Shown: positions 1 through 9,149 of the stretch, one piece after another | Layout: every line of letters starts with the position of its first letter | Numbering within the stretch: position 1 is the stretch's first letter | NCBI GenBank assembly: GCA_934754425.1 | Contig: CAKVIN010000005.1 | Span: 60,934-124,933 of the forward strand | DNA from: an uncultured Candidatus Melainabacteria bacterium | Lineage (GTDB): Bacteria > Cyanobacteriota > Vampirovibrionia > Gastranaerophilales > Gastranaerophilaceae | Reading direction: 5' to 3' | DNA: 64,000 bases | Position numbers and translations under genes: made by a program | The notes under the pieces: generated by a model | Seen by the model: only the letters and a program-made list of their open reading frames with translations | The model's database searches: none | What the model was told of the DNA's origin: nothing

Positions 1-87
1 ATAAGAATCCTACCTGGTGACAGAGTAAAAGTAGAAATGACACCGTATGATTTATCAAAGGGAAGAATTACTTTCCGTCTAAAATAA
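1..87 (+). CDS. infA: Translation initiation factor IF-1, C-terminal fragment
   Basis: The window opens inside this gene; 28 codons and the TAA stop are visible. The peptide reads ILPGDRVKVEMTPYDLSKGR followed by ITFRLK, which is the conserved C-terminal end of IF-1, an S1-like OB-fold protein that binds the 30S A-site during initiation. It lies 38 bases before rpmJ, the usual order in alpha operons. The start codon and most of the OB fold are outside the window. Confidence 0.95.
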   Translation: MRILPGDRVKVEMTPYDLSKGRITFRLK

Positions 88-125
88 TAAAAAGTACAAG
101 TTAGATAAATATAAAGGAAAAGACA

Positions 126-239
126 ATGAAAACAAGATCATCAGTAAAACCTATGTGTGACAAATGTAAGGTTATCAGAAGAAAAGGCAGAGTTGCTGTA
201 ATTTGCGAAAACCCTAAACACAAACAAAGACAAGGTTAG
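126..239 (+). CDS. rpmJ: 50S ribosomal protein L36
   Basis: This is a 37-residue basic protein beginning [11 protein letters not shown]. It is the zinc-binding form of L36: C11, C14, C27 and H32 make the CxxC...C...H ribbon that holds one zinc ion in the 50S subunit. An AAAGGA ribosome binding site lies just upstream. It sits between infA and rpsM as in most bacteria. The length is typical for the family. Confidence 0.97.
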   Translation: MKTRSSVKPMCDKCKVIRRKGRVAVICENPKHKQRQG

Positions 240-367
240 GCTAGTGAAGAGTTAACAGTGATTAGTGATTGGATTAATTTCTACCTATTCACTTCTCACT
301 ACTCACCATAAAGCAATAACCTAAACGAACTAAAAAGTTAAGTACAAAAACATAAAGGAAACAAAAC
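240..367 (+). repeat. Degenerate GTGA-type repeats in the rpmJ-rpsM spacer
   Basis: The 128-base spacer starts with loosely repeated GTGAAGAG / AGTGATTAGTGATT units. From about 290 come inverted units (TTCACTTCTCACTACTCAC), so the RNA could fold into a long imperfect hairpin. The bases before rpsM carry the AAAGGAA ribosome binding site. Such a long spacer inside a ribosomal operon is unusual. No ORF is visible, and the function is unknown. Confidence 0.45.
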
Positions 368-736
368 ATGGCAAGATTAGTTGGGGTAGATTTACCTCGT
401 AACAAAAGACTAGAAATCGCTTTAACCTATATCTACGGTATAGGACCTGCTAGAAGCAAAAAAATTCTTGAAAAAACTGGTATTTCACCAGATCTAAGAA
501 CAGATGATTTGACAGAAGATGATATCAGAGAATTGCGTAATGCATTAACTGAATACAACATTGAAGGTGACTTAAGACGTGAAGTTACAATGAATATTAA
601 ACGTCTTCAAGAAATCAACTCTTACAGAGGAATGCGTCACAAAAGAGGTCTTCCTTGCAGAGGTCAAAGAACAAAAACTAACGCTAGAACTAGACGTGGT
701 AAAAAGACTGGACCTATCGCTGGTAAAAAGAAATAA
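368..736 (+). CDS. rpsM: 30S ribosomal protein S13
   Basis: This 122-residue protein of the 30S head contacts the P-site tRNA and helix 42 of 16S rRNA. It has the family start [20 protein letters not shown], the helix-hairpin-helix stretch [12 protein letters not shown], and the basic tail [20 protein letters not shown]. Full length, with an AAAGGAA ribosome binding site. It belongs to the infA-rpmJ-rpsM-rpsK-rpsD-rpoA-rplQ order. Confidence 0.98.
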   Translation: MARLVGVDLPRNKRLEIALTYIYGIGPARSKKILEKTGISPDLRTDDLTEDDIRELRNALTEYNIEGDLRREVTMNIKRLQEINSYRGMRHKRGLPCRGQRTKTNARTRRGKKTGPIAGKKK

Positions 737-839
737 TGAAATTTTGTGTTAGTAAAATGTAATAATTGATAACAAAACTAAAAACATCATTTCAATTAAG
801 AAAAATTAAAAAATAACAGAAACATAAAGGAATACAAAA

Positions 840-1226
840 ATGGCAAGACCAAAAACTACAAAGAAAAAAGAAAAGAAAAATGTATTGCAGGGTGTTGTTC
901 ACATTCAATCAACATTCAACAATACAATAGTAACTTCTACAGATACTCAAGGTAATGCTATTGCTTGGGCAACAGCTGGTGCTTCAGGCTTCAAAGGTGC
1001 TAGAAAAGGTACACCATTTGCAGCTCAATCTGCAGCAGAACAAGTTGCTAAAAAGTCAATCGACCAAGGTATGAAAAAAGTTGAAGTTCATATTAAAGGA
1101 CCTGGTTCAGGTCGTGAAACCGCAATCAGAGCAATCCAAGCTGCCGGTTTGGAAATTACTTTGATTAAGGATGTGACACCAATCCCTCATAACGGATGTC
1201 GTCCACCTAAAAAACGTAGAGTGTAG
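840..1226 (+). CDS. rpsK: 30S ribosomal protein S11
   Basis: This 128-residue platform protein of the 30S subunit lies near the mRNA exit region. Landmarks are [20 protein letters not shown] near the N-terminus, [12 protein letters not shown], and the conserved C-terminus [18 protein letters not shown]. Full length with an AAAGGAA ribosome binding site. It lies 103 bases after rpsM in a spacer with no ORF. Confidence 0.98.
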   Translation: MARPKTTKKKEKKNVLQGVVHIQSTFNNTIVTSTDTQGNAIAWATAGASGFKGARKGTPFAAQSAAEQVAKKSIDQGMKKVEVHIKGPGSGRETAIRAIQAAGLEITLIKDVTPIPHNGCRPPKKRRV

Positions 1227-1354
1227 TTGAATTTTGCGTAGGCTGAAGTGAACGTGAGTGAACGGAATGCCGAAGTTGCACGTAGCAAAGTGAATGAAAA
1301 TTTTGCGAAAGCAAAATGTAATGAACGACAGCGGAGTGTGGAGCAATAATTCAA
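1227..1354 (+). repeat. Spacer element with TTGAAT terminal inverted repeats
   Basis: Directly after rpsK the spacer begins TTGAATTTTGCG and ends GCAATAATTCAA, so its ends are imperfect inverted repeats. It contains TAGGCTGAAG and several GTGA/GCAAAG units. A shorter spacer after rpoA (3057-3113) has the same plan: TTGAATATTG, then TAGGCTAAA, then CAACAATTCAA. The two look like members of one small interspersed family that sits between ribosomal genes. No protein is encoded. Confidence 0.4.
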
Positions 1355-1367
1355 TATAAAAATAGAC

Positions 1368-1413
1368 GTCGGGGCTTGAGCTTCGCCAAAAGCACAAACC
1401 ATAGATGCCCGAC
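1368..1413 (+). promoter_or_regulatory. Hairpin in the rpsD leader, candidate S4 control site
   Basis: GTCGGG (1368-1373) pairs with CCCGAC (1408-1413) immediately before the AAAGGAG ribosome binding site of rpsD (about 1420). S4 is the autogenous repressor of its own mRNA in several bacteria, acting on structured leaders. The structure here is seen in the sequence, but binding by S4 is only inferred. Similarity to known S4 leaders was not established. Confidence 0.3.
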
Positions 1414-1433
1414 AGAAGAAAAGGAGAAAAATA

Positions 1434-2036
1434 ATGGCAAGATATACTGGACCAACGAATAAATTATTTCGTAATTATGGTGTAAAGGATTTATCAAATA
1501 GAAAGTTGACTTCATCAATGAGACAAAACGCATCAGGACAACACGGTGCTGTTAGAAAAAAACTTTCTGAATATGCAATCCACTTAAATGAAAAACAAAA
1601 AATCAGATTAACATATTTAGTAAGCGAAAAACAATTCGCAAAATATTACAACGAAGCAGCTAGAAAGAAAGGTGTTACCGGTACAATCTTACTTCAAATT
1701 CTTGAATCAAGATTAGATAACATTTTATTCAGAGCCGGTTTCGGTGTAACTCGTAAACAATCAAGACAAATCGTTAACCATGGTCACGTATTAGTTAATG
1801 ATAAAAAAGTAGATATTCCATCATATTTAGTTAAGCCTGGTGATGTTATCACTGTTAAATCAAGAAGCAATGATTATTTAAAAACAGTTATGAGTGCTAT
1901 TGATTTATCTTGTGCTCCGGCTTGGATTACAGTTGACAAAGATGCTTTGAAGATTACATTTGAAAGAATTCCTCAAAGAGATGAATTGGATCCTGAATTC
2001 AAAGAACAACTTGTTATAGAATACTATTCAAAATAG
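1434..2036 (+). CDS. rpsD: 30S ribosomal protein S4
   Basis: This 200-residue primary 16S rRNA-binding protein starts MARYTGPTNKLFRNYGV. The N-terminal domain has no CxxC zinc knuckle, so this is the zinc-independent form. The S4 RNA-binding fold follows from about residue 90 (LESRLDNILFRAGF ... SRQIVNHGHVLVND). AAAGGAG lies before the ATG. In other bacteria it also takes part in antitermination and autoregulation of this operon. Confidence 0.98.
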   Translation: MARYTGPTNKLFRNYGVKDLSNRKLTSSMRQNASGQHGAVRKKLSEYAIHLNEKQKIRLTYLVSEKQFAKYYNEAARKKGVTGTILLQILESRLDNILFRAGFGVTRKQSRQIVNHGHVLVNDKKVDIPSYLVKPGDVITVKSRSNDYLKTVMSAIDLSCAPAWITVDKDALKITFERIPQRDELDPEFKEQLVIEYYSK

Positions 2037-2055
2037 GCTGATAGGAGAGAATAAT

Positions 2056-3057
2056 ATGGAATTAAAAATTAAAACTGTTAATACAATGACCAGTTCTGAT
2101 GGTTCACAATATGGTAAATTTACTATAGAACCATTAGAAAGAGGATTTGGAACAACTATCGGTAATGCTTTGAGACGTGTATTACTTTCAAGCTTAGAAG
2201 GTACAGCAGTAACTTCTTGCAGAATTGAAGGTATAACTCACGAATACACTGCAATTCCTGGTGTATTGGAAGATGTTATTGATGTTATGTTAAATTTAAA
2301 GGGTTTGGCTATTAAAACAGATTCAAAAGAACCTCAAAATTTAAGAATTGATGTAGACAAACCGGGTCCTGTATTGGCAAGTGATATCCAATTACCGGCA
2401 GGTGTAAAAGTTGTTAATCCTGATTGGCTTATTTGTACAATCGCAGATGGTGGTTCATTCCATGCTGATGTTGTTGTGGAAACAGGTAAAGGATATGTTG
2501 CAAATGACGTTCCAAGAAGCTCAAAAGTAGGTGCTCCTATTGATATGCTTCCAATAGATGCAACATTTATGCCGGTAAAAAGAGTTCGTTATGAAGTTGA
2601 AAACACTCGTGTAGGTGACAATATTGATTTCGATAAATTAACTCTTGAAATTTGGTCAAATGGTACTCTTGATGTAACAACTGCATTGACTCAAGCTGCA
2701 GATTTGTTAATTGATCATTTTGTTCAAATTGCATCAATTACCGGTAAATCTACTCATAAAGAAGTAGAGGAAAAAGAAGTTGCAGCTGCAGAACCTGTGG
2801 AAGAAGCTGTTGAAGAACCTTCTATAACAATTGATGAATTAGAATTATCAGTAAGAGCATATAATTGTTTAAAAAGAGCAAGCATTAATTCAATGTCAGA
2901 ATTGTTGAAAAAATCTGAACACGATTTATTGAATATCAAGAATTTTGGTAAAAAATCTTCAGATGAAGTAATTGAAAGATTACATCATTTTGGTTTAGAC
3001 CTAGCTCCAAATCCTGAAATGGATGAAGAAGGTATGGTTGTAGAATCTGCTGAATAA
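2056..3057 (+). CDS. rpoA: DNA-directed RNA polymerase subunit alpha
   Basis: This 333-residue subunit dimerises to nucleate RNA polymerase assembly. The N-terminal domain (about 1-235) includes the conserved PLERGFGTTIGNALRRVLLS stretch. A glutamate-rich linker (about 240-262) leads to the C-terminal domain (about 265-320) that binds UP elements and activators (ELELSVRAYNCLKRASI, IKNFGKKSSDEV). It follows rpsD by 19 bases with a TAGGAGAG ribosome binding site. A short acidic tail is present. Confidence 0.98.
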   Translation: MELKIKTVNTMTSSDGSQYGKFTIEPLERGFGTTIGNALRRVLLSSLEGTAVTSCRIEGITHEYTAIPGVLEDVIDVMLNLKGLAIKTDSKEPQNLRIDVDKPGPVLASDIQLPAGVKVVNPDWLICTIADGGSFHADVVVETGKGYVANDVPRSSKVGAPIDMLPIDATFMPVKRVRYEVENTRVGDNIDFDKLTLEIWSNGTLDVTTALTQAADLLIDHFVQIASITGKSTHKEVEEKEVAAAEPVEEAVEEPSITIDELELSVRAYNCLKRASINSMSELLKKSEHDLLNIKNFGKKSSDEVIERLHHFGLDLAPNPEMDEEGMVVESAE

Positions 3058-3113
3058 TTGAATATTGTATAGGCTAAAAATAAACAAAGTTTAGCGCAAG
3101 CAACAATTCAAAA
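3057..3113 (+). repeat. Short TTGAAT inverted-repeat spacer after rpoA
   Basis: TTGAATATTG right after the rpoA stop pairs imperfectly with CAACAATTCAA at about 3101-3111. The interior carries TAGGCTAAAA. It shares its ends and core word with the longer rpsK-rpsD spacer. It may be an RNA hairpin or a small mobile repeat. Nothing in it looks coding. Confidence 0.35.
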
Positions 3114-3159
3114 TATCTTAAAAAAAAGAAACAGTAAATTATAATAAAGGAAAAGTAAA

Positions 3160-3588
3160 ATGAGACACCAAACAAAAAAACATACGCTTGGTAAAGCACA
3201 AGACCAGAGAAAGGCTTTGTTGCGTTCATTAGCTACTGAACTTTTTGTACACGGTGAAATTAAAACAACTATGGCAAGAGCAAAAGCTCTTCAACCATAT
3301 GCTGAAAATGTTATCACTATGGCAAAAAAAGGTGACTTGAACTCAAGAAGATTGGCTGGAAGATATATCTTCGATAAAGAAATCGGTCAATTAATTGATA
3401 CAGCTACCGGTGAAGTATTTGATGCTCCGCAAGAAGGTAAAAAATTAGCTAAACAAACAGTTTTGAGAAAATTATTTAGCATCATCGGTGTTAAATATGC
3501 ATCAAGACAAGGCGGATATACAAGAATTTTCAGACTTCCTCCACGTAGAGGTGATGCTTCTGAAATGGCATTAATCCAATTGGTATAA
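3160..3588 (+). CDS. rplQ: 50S ribosomal protein L17
   Basis: This 142-residue large-subunit protein near the exit tunnel begins MRHQTKKHTLGKAQDQRKAL. The ELFVHGEIKTTMARAKALQP stretch is diagnostic of L17. It is somewhat longer than the shortest L17 forms because of an insertion around residues 70-95. AAAGGAAAAG lies before the ATG. truA starts three bases after its stop, so the two are surely co-transcribed. Confidence 0.97.
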   Translation: MRHQTKKHTLGKAQDQRKALLRSLATELFVHGEIKTTMARAKALQPYAENVITMAKKGDLNSRRLAGRYIFDKEIGQLIDTATGEVFDAPQEGKKLAKQTVLRKLFSIIGVKYASRQGGYTRIFRLPPRRGDASEMALIQLV

Positions 3589-3591
3589 TGC

Positions 3592-4377
3592 ATGCGCTAT
3601 GCTCTTGACGTTCAGTATAGGGGTAAAAACTATTTCGGAAGCCAAATTCAATTTGAAAATGGACAAGAAATTGATAAACCGACTGTACAAGGCGAATTAG
3701 AGAAAGCAATTAGAACATTGATAAAAACTGACGAAAGTCAGAGTAATAGACCGATAAAGACAATCTTCTCCGGAAGAACTGATAAAGGTGTAAATTCATT
3801 AGGACAGGTCGTTCATTTTGATTATGATAAAGATATTGTTGCTTCAAAATTTATCTATCATGTGAACGAAATCCTCCCTGATGATATATCAGTTGACAAC
3901 TTGAGAGTTGTCCCAGATTCGTTTCATGCTCAAAAGTCTGCAAAGGCAAGATATTACAAATACGAGCTTATAAATCGACGTTATAAGCAAGCATTTGACG
4001 GTGATATCTTAAGAGTTAAGTACGAATTAGATGTAGAGCGAATGCAAAGCGCTTTGAACTTCTTGTTGGGAGAACATGATTTTTCAAGTTTTAAGAGTTC
4101 CGGAACGCTTAACCCAAGCAAGATTTGTGTTATCACTAGAGCTGAAGTCGAAAGATTTGGCGAAAAAGGTGATAGAGTTTTTATTCATTTAGAAGGAAAT
4201 CGTTTTCTTTATAATATGGTAAGAACTATTGTCGGTACTCTTCTAGAAATAGAAGGACATAAGCTTCCGGTTGAACATATGAAAAATGTTTTGGAAGCTC
4301 GTGACCGCTGTAAAGCGGGGCAAACAGTCAGTCCTTACGGATTGACGCTAATGAGGGTGGATTATCCTCAAATGTAG
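3592..4377 (+). CDS. truA: tRNA pseudouridine(38-40) synthase TruA
   Basis: TruA converts uridines 38-40 of the tRNA anticodon stem to pseudouridine. At 261 residues it has normal length. The catalytic aspartate is D64 in [10 protein letters not shown], and the C-terminal [20 protein letters not shown] segment is the second conserved block. The start is three bases after rplQ. Its position between rplQ and rplM is common in bacteria and couples tRNA modification to ribosome synthesis. Confidence 0.95.
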   Translation: MRYALDVQYRGKNYFGSQIQFENGQEIDKPTVQGELEKAIRTLIKTDESQSNRPIKTIFSGRTDKGVNSLGQVVHFDYDKDIVASKFIYHVNEILPDDISVDNLRVVPDSFHAQKSAKARYYKYELINRRYKQAFDGDILRVKYELDVERMQSALNFLLGEHDFSSFKSSGTLNPSKICVITRAEVERFGEKGDRVFIHLEGNRFLYNMVRTIVGTLLEIEGHKLPVEHMKNVLEARDRCKAGQTVSPYGLTLMRVDYPQM

Positions 4378-4409
4378 TAAAAATACAAGAGAAAATAAGG
4401 AATAAACGA

Positions 4410-4853
4410 ATGTTAAATAAAACATATTCAGCAAAACCTCTTGAAGTTGAAAGAAAATGGTATGTACTTGATGCAGAAGGCGAAATTTTAGGTCGCTTAG
4501 CATCTAGAGTTGCAAACATTTTAAGAGGAAAAAATAAACCTGAATATACTCCTAATGTTGATACTGGCGATTTTGTTATCGTTATCAATGCTGAAAAAGT
4601 AGTTGTTTCAGGTAATAAAGAAACTGATAAAATTTATTATCACCATACAGGTTTCCCTGGTGGTTTGAAATCAGCTTCAGTTAAAGAATTGCGTGAAAAA
4701 GATGCAACAAAATTAATTGAAAAAGCTGTTAAAGGTATGCTACAACACAACACATTGGGCGATCAACAATTTTCTAAATTAAAAGTATATTGTGGTTCTG
4801 AACACCCACACGCTGCTCAAAAACCAATCGTGTTAGAAAAGGAGGCTAAATAA
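4410..4853 (+). CDS. rplM: 50S ribosomal protein L13
   Basis: This is a 147-residue early-assembly protein of the 50S subunit. Diagnostic blocks are [20 protein letters not shown] near residue 13, [20 protein letters not shown], and [12 protein letters not shown]. Its stop overlaps the rpsI start by one base (TAATG), giving translational coupling. A ribosome binding site (AATAAGGAAT) precedes the start. Confidence 0.98.
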   Translation: MLNKTYSAKPLEVERKWYVLDAEGEILGRLASRVANILRGKNKPEYTPNVDTGDFVIVINAEKVVVSGNKETDKIYYHHTGFPGGLKSASVKELREKDATKLIEKAVKGMLQHNTLGDQQFSKLKVYCGSEHPHAAQKPIVLEKEAK

Positions 4854-5251
4854 TGGCTGAATCTAAAGAAATTATGGCTACTGGCCGCAGAAAATGTGCG
4901 ATTGCTGTTGTAAAACTTGTAAAAGGTAAAGGCAGAATTTTCGTTAATGGTAAAACATTAGGTGCTTATATCGGTAATATGCCAGCTGTTGAAATGATGA
5001 TTTACAGACCATTAGTTTTGACAGAAAACCAAGATAAATATGATGTAAGAGTTAAAGCTGTTGGTGGCGGTATTGTTGCTCAATCAGCTGCAATCAGACA
5101 TGGTATTTCAAGAGCATTATTAAAAGTTAATGAAGAATACAAAAATGTATTGCGTTCAGAAGGCTTGTTGACAAGAGATGCAAGAGTTAAAGAACGTAAA
5201 AAATATGGTAGAAAAAGAGCTCGTAAGAGATTCCAATTCTCTAAGAGATAA
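4853..5251 (+). CDS. rpsI: 30S ribosomal protein S9
   Basis: This 132-residue protein of the 30S head has a C-terminal tail that reaches the P site. The N-terminus has ATGRRKCAIAVVKLVKGKG, the centre VKAVGGGIVAQSAAIRHGIS, and the end is the typical basic tail ending FQFSKR. It overlaps rplM by one base. A 32-base stretch of this gene (5090-5121) recurs exactly in the noncoding DNA at 6444-6475. A strong terminator follows. Confidence 0.98.
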   Translation: MAESKEIMATGRRKCAIAVVKLVKGKGRIFVNGKTLGAYIGNMPAVEMMIYRPLVLTENQDKYDVRVKAVGGGIVAQSAAIRHGISRALLKVNEEYKNVLRSEGLLTRDARVKERKKYGRKRARKRFQFSKR

Positions 5252-5287
5252 TTTTTCAACATTAATAAATACGAAGGATATTATGAA

Positions 5288-5324
5288 AGCGGTCGGAATT
5301 CAAACGAATTCCGACCGCTATTTT
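5288..5324 (+). terminator. Rho-independent terminator after rpsI
   Basis: AGCGGTCGGAATTC (5288-5301) and GAATTCCGACCGCT (5306-5319) form a perfect 14-bp stem with an AAAC loop, followed by ATTTT. It closes the ribosomal operon. Confidence 0.9.
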
Positions 5325-5373
5325 AATTGTGTGAAAAATCATGATTGTGGAAACGACTTATACTTTTCTCACA

Positions 5374-6198
5374 CTATGCTCTTTTAGCTTCTTTTTCTAA
5401 TCTTTGATAATACTCAACAATAGTTTCATTTGAACCAATTTGTTGGTTTGAATGAAATTGTTTCCTTATTGATTCAGCATCTCTTTGACGAATATATGAA
5501 CTCATCGCATTCGTACTATACCCTAATTTAGCTTGAGCATACCTTACTAATCGCTCTTTTAACGTATCTTCATCATAATATTCTAAGTTATTTATGCTTG
5601 CAAAATTTTCCATATTATCATATTTTTTTATCAGATCTTTTTGCATATTCTCTGGAATTTCGTCATATTCAATATTCATTGCAGATAGTATTTCTTTTAT
5701 GGTTTCTTTAGTATTTTTCTTACTAGACATATTTTGTTGTACATTGTTTTCTTGTTGCACATTTTCAGTATTTTGTGAGTTTTTTACTTCTATTTTTGCT
5801 TCAATTATAGTATCTTCATCATGTATTAAAGCTTTTAATCCTGCAACTGCTTTATCTGTGGCATTTTTTACGTTAGCAATTGCATTCTTAACGTCACTAA
5901 CTGTCTGATTCGCAAGATTTCCTAATACATCACCAAATGCAGATGCCGCATTTCCATATATGTCACAAAAATTATGATGTTTTGTATAAAAATAATCACT
6001 TTCTTTTATATAGCCGGCATTGTGTAAATCACAGATGTTATCCATTGAAGGTGCACTATAATCACCAAGAGAATTATAATATTCTCTCAACTGTTGGTCA
6101 GCTTTTTTAACCTCGTTTTCAACTTCTTTTTGTTGTCCATTATTTGTATTATTAGGGACTTCACCTGTTTGATAATTATTGTTTATGTTTAATGCCAT
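5374..6198 (-). CDS. Unknown protein with module shared with the 15549-16679 gene product
   Basis: This 274-residue protein is not recognised. It starts MALNINNNYQTGEVPNN, has no signal peptide, and is rich in Asn, Gln and charged residues. Residues about 85-125 look like an amphipathic helical stretch. Residues 165-225 (ILSAMNIEYDEIPENMQKD ... ERLVRYAQAKLGY) match residues 138-195 of the protein encoded at 15549-16679 in spacing and key residues, so the two are probably paralogous over this part. It is a lone minus-strand gene that starts beside the AT-rich gap before the M16 peptidase. Confidence 0.75.
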   Translation of the reverse strand: MALNINNNYQTGEVPNNTNNGQQKEVENEVKKADQQLREYYNSLGDYSAPSMDNICDLHNAGYIKESDYFYTKHHNFCDIYGNAASAFGDVLGNLANQTVSDVKNAIANVKNATDKAVAGLKALIHDEDTIIEAKIEVKNSQNTENVQQENNVQQNMSSKKNTKETIKEILSAMNIEYDEIPENMQKDLIKKYDNMENFASINNLEYYDEDTLKERLVRYAQAKLGYSTNAMSSYIRQRDAESIRKQFHSNQQIGSNETIVEYYQRLEKEAKRA

Positions 6199-6548
6199 AA
6201 TAATTCCTCACTTATTAATATAAAGTCTTTTTTGTCTACTAAATTTTAATTAAAAAAATAATCTTTACATAATTTAACATACTTGTGATGGACGAAATCT
6301 GATTAGAAGTGGAACAATATTACTAATAAATTATAATAAGTTGTAAATCGTGTTCAATATTTTCATTGAATACGACAAAATTTTGCGATGATATTATCGT
6401 GTTAGATTACAATAGTCCAACACAACCTACGGTTTTTCCCACCGCAATCAGACATGGTATTTCAAGAGCATTATTTATAATACTATGGTCTAATAGCTAA
6501 AATTGTGGTATGAATATATTATATATTAATGATGAGGGGATTTTATCG
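6199..6548. other. 350-base noncoding gap with hairpin and rpsI copy
   Basis: The gap separates two divergent genes, so it should hold promoters for both. A hairpin is formed by CGTGTTCAAT (6349-6358) and ATTGAATACG (6365-6374). The duplicated rpsI piece lies at 6444-6475. GAGGGG (about 6534-6539) is the ribosome binding site of the downstream peptidase. No further gene is seen. Confidence 0.5.
6444..6475 (+). repeat. Exact 32-bp copy of an internal rpsI segment
   Basis: The bases from GCAATCAGACATGG to AGAGCATTATT are identical to rpsI positions 5090-5121 and in the same orientation. Flanking bases differ on both sides. It is too long to be a chance match in 64 kb and has no reading frame of its own here. 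It may be a relic of a local duplication or a site for RNA-level interaction with rpsI mRNA. Confidence 0.8.
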
Positions 6549-9119
6549 ATGAAAAAAATTTTGATAATAAGTATGCTAATGCTATTAACAGCAACTGTTT
6601 GGGCTGCCGATTATACAGTCCAAAAACTTCCTAATGGTCAAACAGTTGTCGTTTATCCAATAAAAGATAATCCTATTGTTACAATTGATACTTGGATAAA
6701 AACCGGTTCAATTAATGAAACGGATACAAATAACGGTGTTGCGCATTTTTTAGAACATTTATTCTTTAAAGGTACTAAAGCTCATCCCACTGGAGAAATG
6801 GATAGAATCTTAGAATCAAAAGGGGCTGTTGTTAATGCAGCTACCAGCAAGGATTTTACACATTATTATATTACAATTCCATCAGAATATTTTGAAACAG
6901 CAATGGATTTACATTCTGACATGTTACTTAATCCGCAAATACCACGTAAAGAATTAGAAAAAGAACGTAAAGTTGTATTGGAAGAAATTGCAAAAGATGG
7001 CAACACTCCTTCTAAAAAAGTTTACGATAACTTGAATGATTTAATGTATTCAAAACATCCTTATAAAAGAAAAGTTATCGGTACGACCGATATAATTGGA
7101 ACAATAAGAAGAGAAGAGATTATTGACTATTTTAATAATTATTATGCTCCATCCAATATGGTAACGCTTGTTGTTGGAAATATTGAGCCTGATAAAGCTG
7201 TTACAAAAATTCAACAAAGCTTCAATCAAGGTTATAAAAAACCGATAAAAAAAGTTTTCAAAAAAGAAACTCCACTAACAGCTCAAAAACGCAAAGTTGA
7301 TTATACAGACACTCAATCCGGATACATGATGATTGGCTTTAGAGGTGTGGATATTACAAATTCCGAAACTTTTGCGCTTGATGTTTTAGCTGAAATTTTA
7401 GGAGGTGGGAAATCTTCCAGATTATATAGGGATATAAAAGAACAAAAAGGTTTGGCATATTCAATTTCAGCTTCTAACGGAAGTTATAGAGATGATGGAA
7501 TTTTTTATATCACCTCTAATTTTACTCCAACGAGTCAAGAAAAATTAGAAAAAGCAATTTTTGATGAAATTGTAAATATACAGAAATATGGAATTACCGA
7601 CGAAGAATTACAACGTGCTAAAAATATAATTATTCAAGATACTTATTATTCAAGAGAATCAACTTCTAATATTTCGAACGAACTTGGTTATATTATGACA
7701 CTTACAAATAGTTCAAACCTTTATGATACTTATGTGGATAATATCAAAAAAGTTACAGCACAAGACGTTGTAGCTGCAGCGAAAAAATATTTGGGAGTTA
7801 ATAAAAGTGCAGTGTCTATAATACTCCCCGAAACTATGAAAAATTCTGTTGAAAATAAAGATACGAAAATTCATACAGCAGAGAAAATTTCTGAAAACAA
7901 TGGAACTGTAAAATATAAAGTTGATAATGGCTCAACGCTTTTAATTAATCAAAACAAAAATAACGATATCATAGCAATGAATATTATTGCAAAAGGTGGG
8001 GAATTTTTGGAAAAAATTTCTGGTGAAGGAACATTAGCAGCTTCAGTTATGCTAAAAGGAACTAAAAAATATTCAGCACAAGAACTTGCACAAATTCTTG
8101 ATGAAAATGGAATAATTATTGAGCCTTCTTGTAGCGAAGACTTTTTCTCAATAAATGTTCAGACAACAACTGCACAAATAGAAAAAACAATGGAAATTCT
8201 TGATGAAATTATCAATAATTCAACTTTTGATGAGTATGAAATTGAGAAAAAAAGAACAGAGATTTTAAATAAAATCAAACAAAGACGTGATGTTCCTATG
8301 AATATTGCTTTAGAAAATTTTAAAACAATAATTTTTGAAAACAGCGTTTATTCACATTCAAACAAAATATTAGAGAAAACTTTGCCTACTGTTCAAAAAA
8401 ACGATATAGTTAATTATTACAACAAAATCTTGGATTCAAAAAATGTTATCGTATCTATTAATGGTAATGTAGATTCTAATAAGATGATTGCTGATTTTGG
8501 ACGAATTTTAAAAAATAAAAATATTCCTGTTGTAAATTATAATAATTATCACGTAACAAAGGCAACTGCACCAAAATGTGTTTCACAAAATATTAAAGAT
8601 TTACAAACAGCGTGGTTATTTTTAGGTTGGCAAACAACTGGTGTTCAAAATAAAAAAGACTTTGTAACATTAAAAGTTATGAACACAATTTTAGGTTCAG
8701 GAATGAGCTCAAGATTATTCCGCAATCTGAGAGAACAAGATGGCTTAGCTTATCAACTCGGCTCAACTTATTCACCTAAAATGCTTGGCGGAATTTTTAT
8801 GACATACATTGGCACAAATCCTGATACTTTAGATTATTCAAAAAGGAAAATTTTATCAGAAATTGAACGCTTCAAAATGGAATTTGTATCTGATACAGAA
8901 CTTATGGATGCGAAAGACAGATTAAAAGGCAGTTTTGTGATTGCAATGGAAACAAATTCCGAAAAAGCCACAAACATTGGTTTGTTTGAAACTTATGGTT
9001 TCGGATATGATTTTTTGAATGAATATGTAAGAATGATTGATGAAGTCACAGCTTCAGATATTATTAGTGTCGCAAACAAATATTTTAACGGTAATATTAT
9101 TCAATCAGATGTACGTTAA
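6549..9119 (+). CDS. Secreted M16-family zinc metallopeptidase (two-domain)
   Basis: This 856-residue exported peptidase has a signal peptide MKKILIISMLMLLTATVWAA; this start is preferred over the ATG 39 bases upstream because it has a GAGGGG site and gives a clean signal peptide. The inverted zinc motif is H66-F-L-E69-H70, with a distal glutamate in KVVLEEI (145-146). A second M16 half follows from about residue 425, but its matching position (EGTLAASVMLKGT) lacks HxxEH, so it is a catalytically dead partner half. The family degrades peptides inside a closed chamber. Two halves fused in one chain resemble PqqL-type enzymes. The substrate is unknown, and a periplasmic location is likely. Confidence 0.9.
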   Translation: MKKILIISMLMLLTATVWAADYTVQKLPNGQTVVVYPIKDNPIVTIDTWIKTGSINETDTNNGVAHFLEHLFFKGTKAHPTGEMDRILESKGAVVNAATSKDFTHYYITIPSEYFETAMDLHSDMLLNPQIPRKELEKERKVVLEEIAKDGNTPSKKVYDNLNDLMYSKHPYKRKVIGTTDIIGTIRREEIIDYFNNYYAPSNMVTLVVGNIEPDKAVTKIQQSFNQGYKKPIKKVFKKETPLTAQKRKVDYTDTQSGYMMIGFRGVDITNSETFALDVLAEILGGGKSSRLYRDIKEQKGLAYSISASNGSYRDDGIFYITSNFTPTSQEKLEKAIFDEIVNIQKYGITDEELQRAKNIIIQDTYYSRESTSNISNELGYIMTLTNSSNLYDTYVDNIKKVTAQDVVAAAKKYLGVNKSAVSIILPETMKNSVENKDTKIHTAEKISENNGTVKYKVDNGSTLLINQNKNNDIIAMNIIAKGGEFLEKISGEGTLAASVMLKGTKKYSAQELAQILDENGIIIEPSCSEDFFSINVQTTTAQIEKTMEILDEIINNSTFDEYEIEKKRTEILNKIKQRRDVPMNIALENFKTIIFENSVYSHSNKILEKTLPTVQKNDIVNYYNKILDSKNVIVSINGNVDSNKMIADFGRILKNKNIPVVNYNNYHVTKATAPKCVSQNIKDLQTAWLFLGWQTTGVQNKKDFVTLKVMNTILGSGMSSRLFRNLREQDGLAYQLGSTYSPKMLGGIFMTYIGTNPDTLDYSKRKILSEIERFKMEFVSDTELMDAKDRLKGSFVIAMETNSEKATNIGLFETYGFGYDFLNEYVRMIDEVTASDIISVANKYFNGNIIQSDVR

Positions 9120-9149
9120 GAAAAAATATATTTATATTATAATTCAAGT

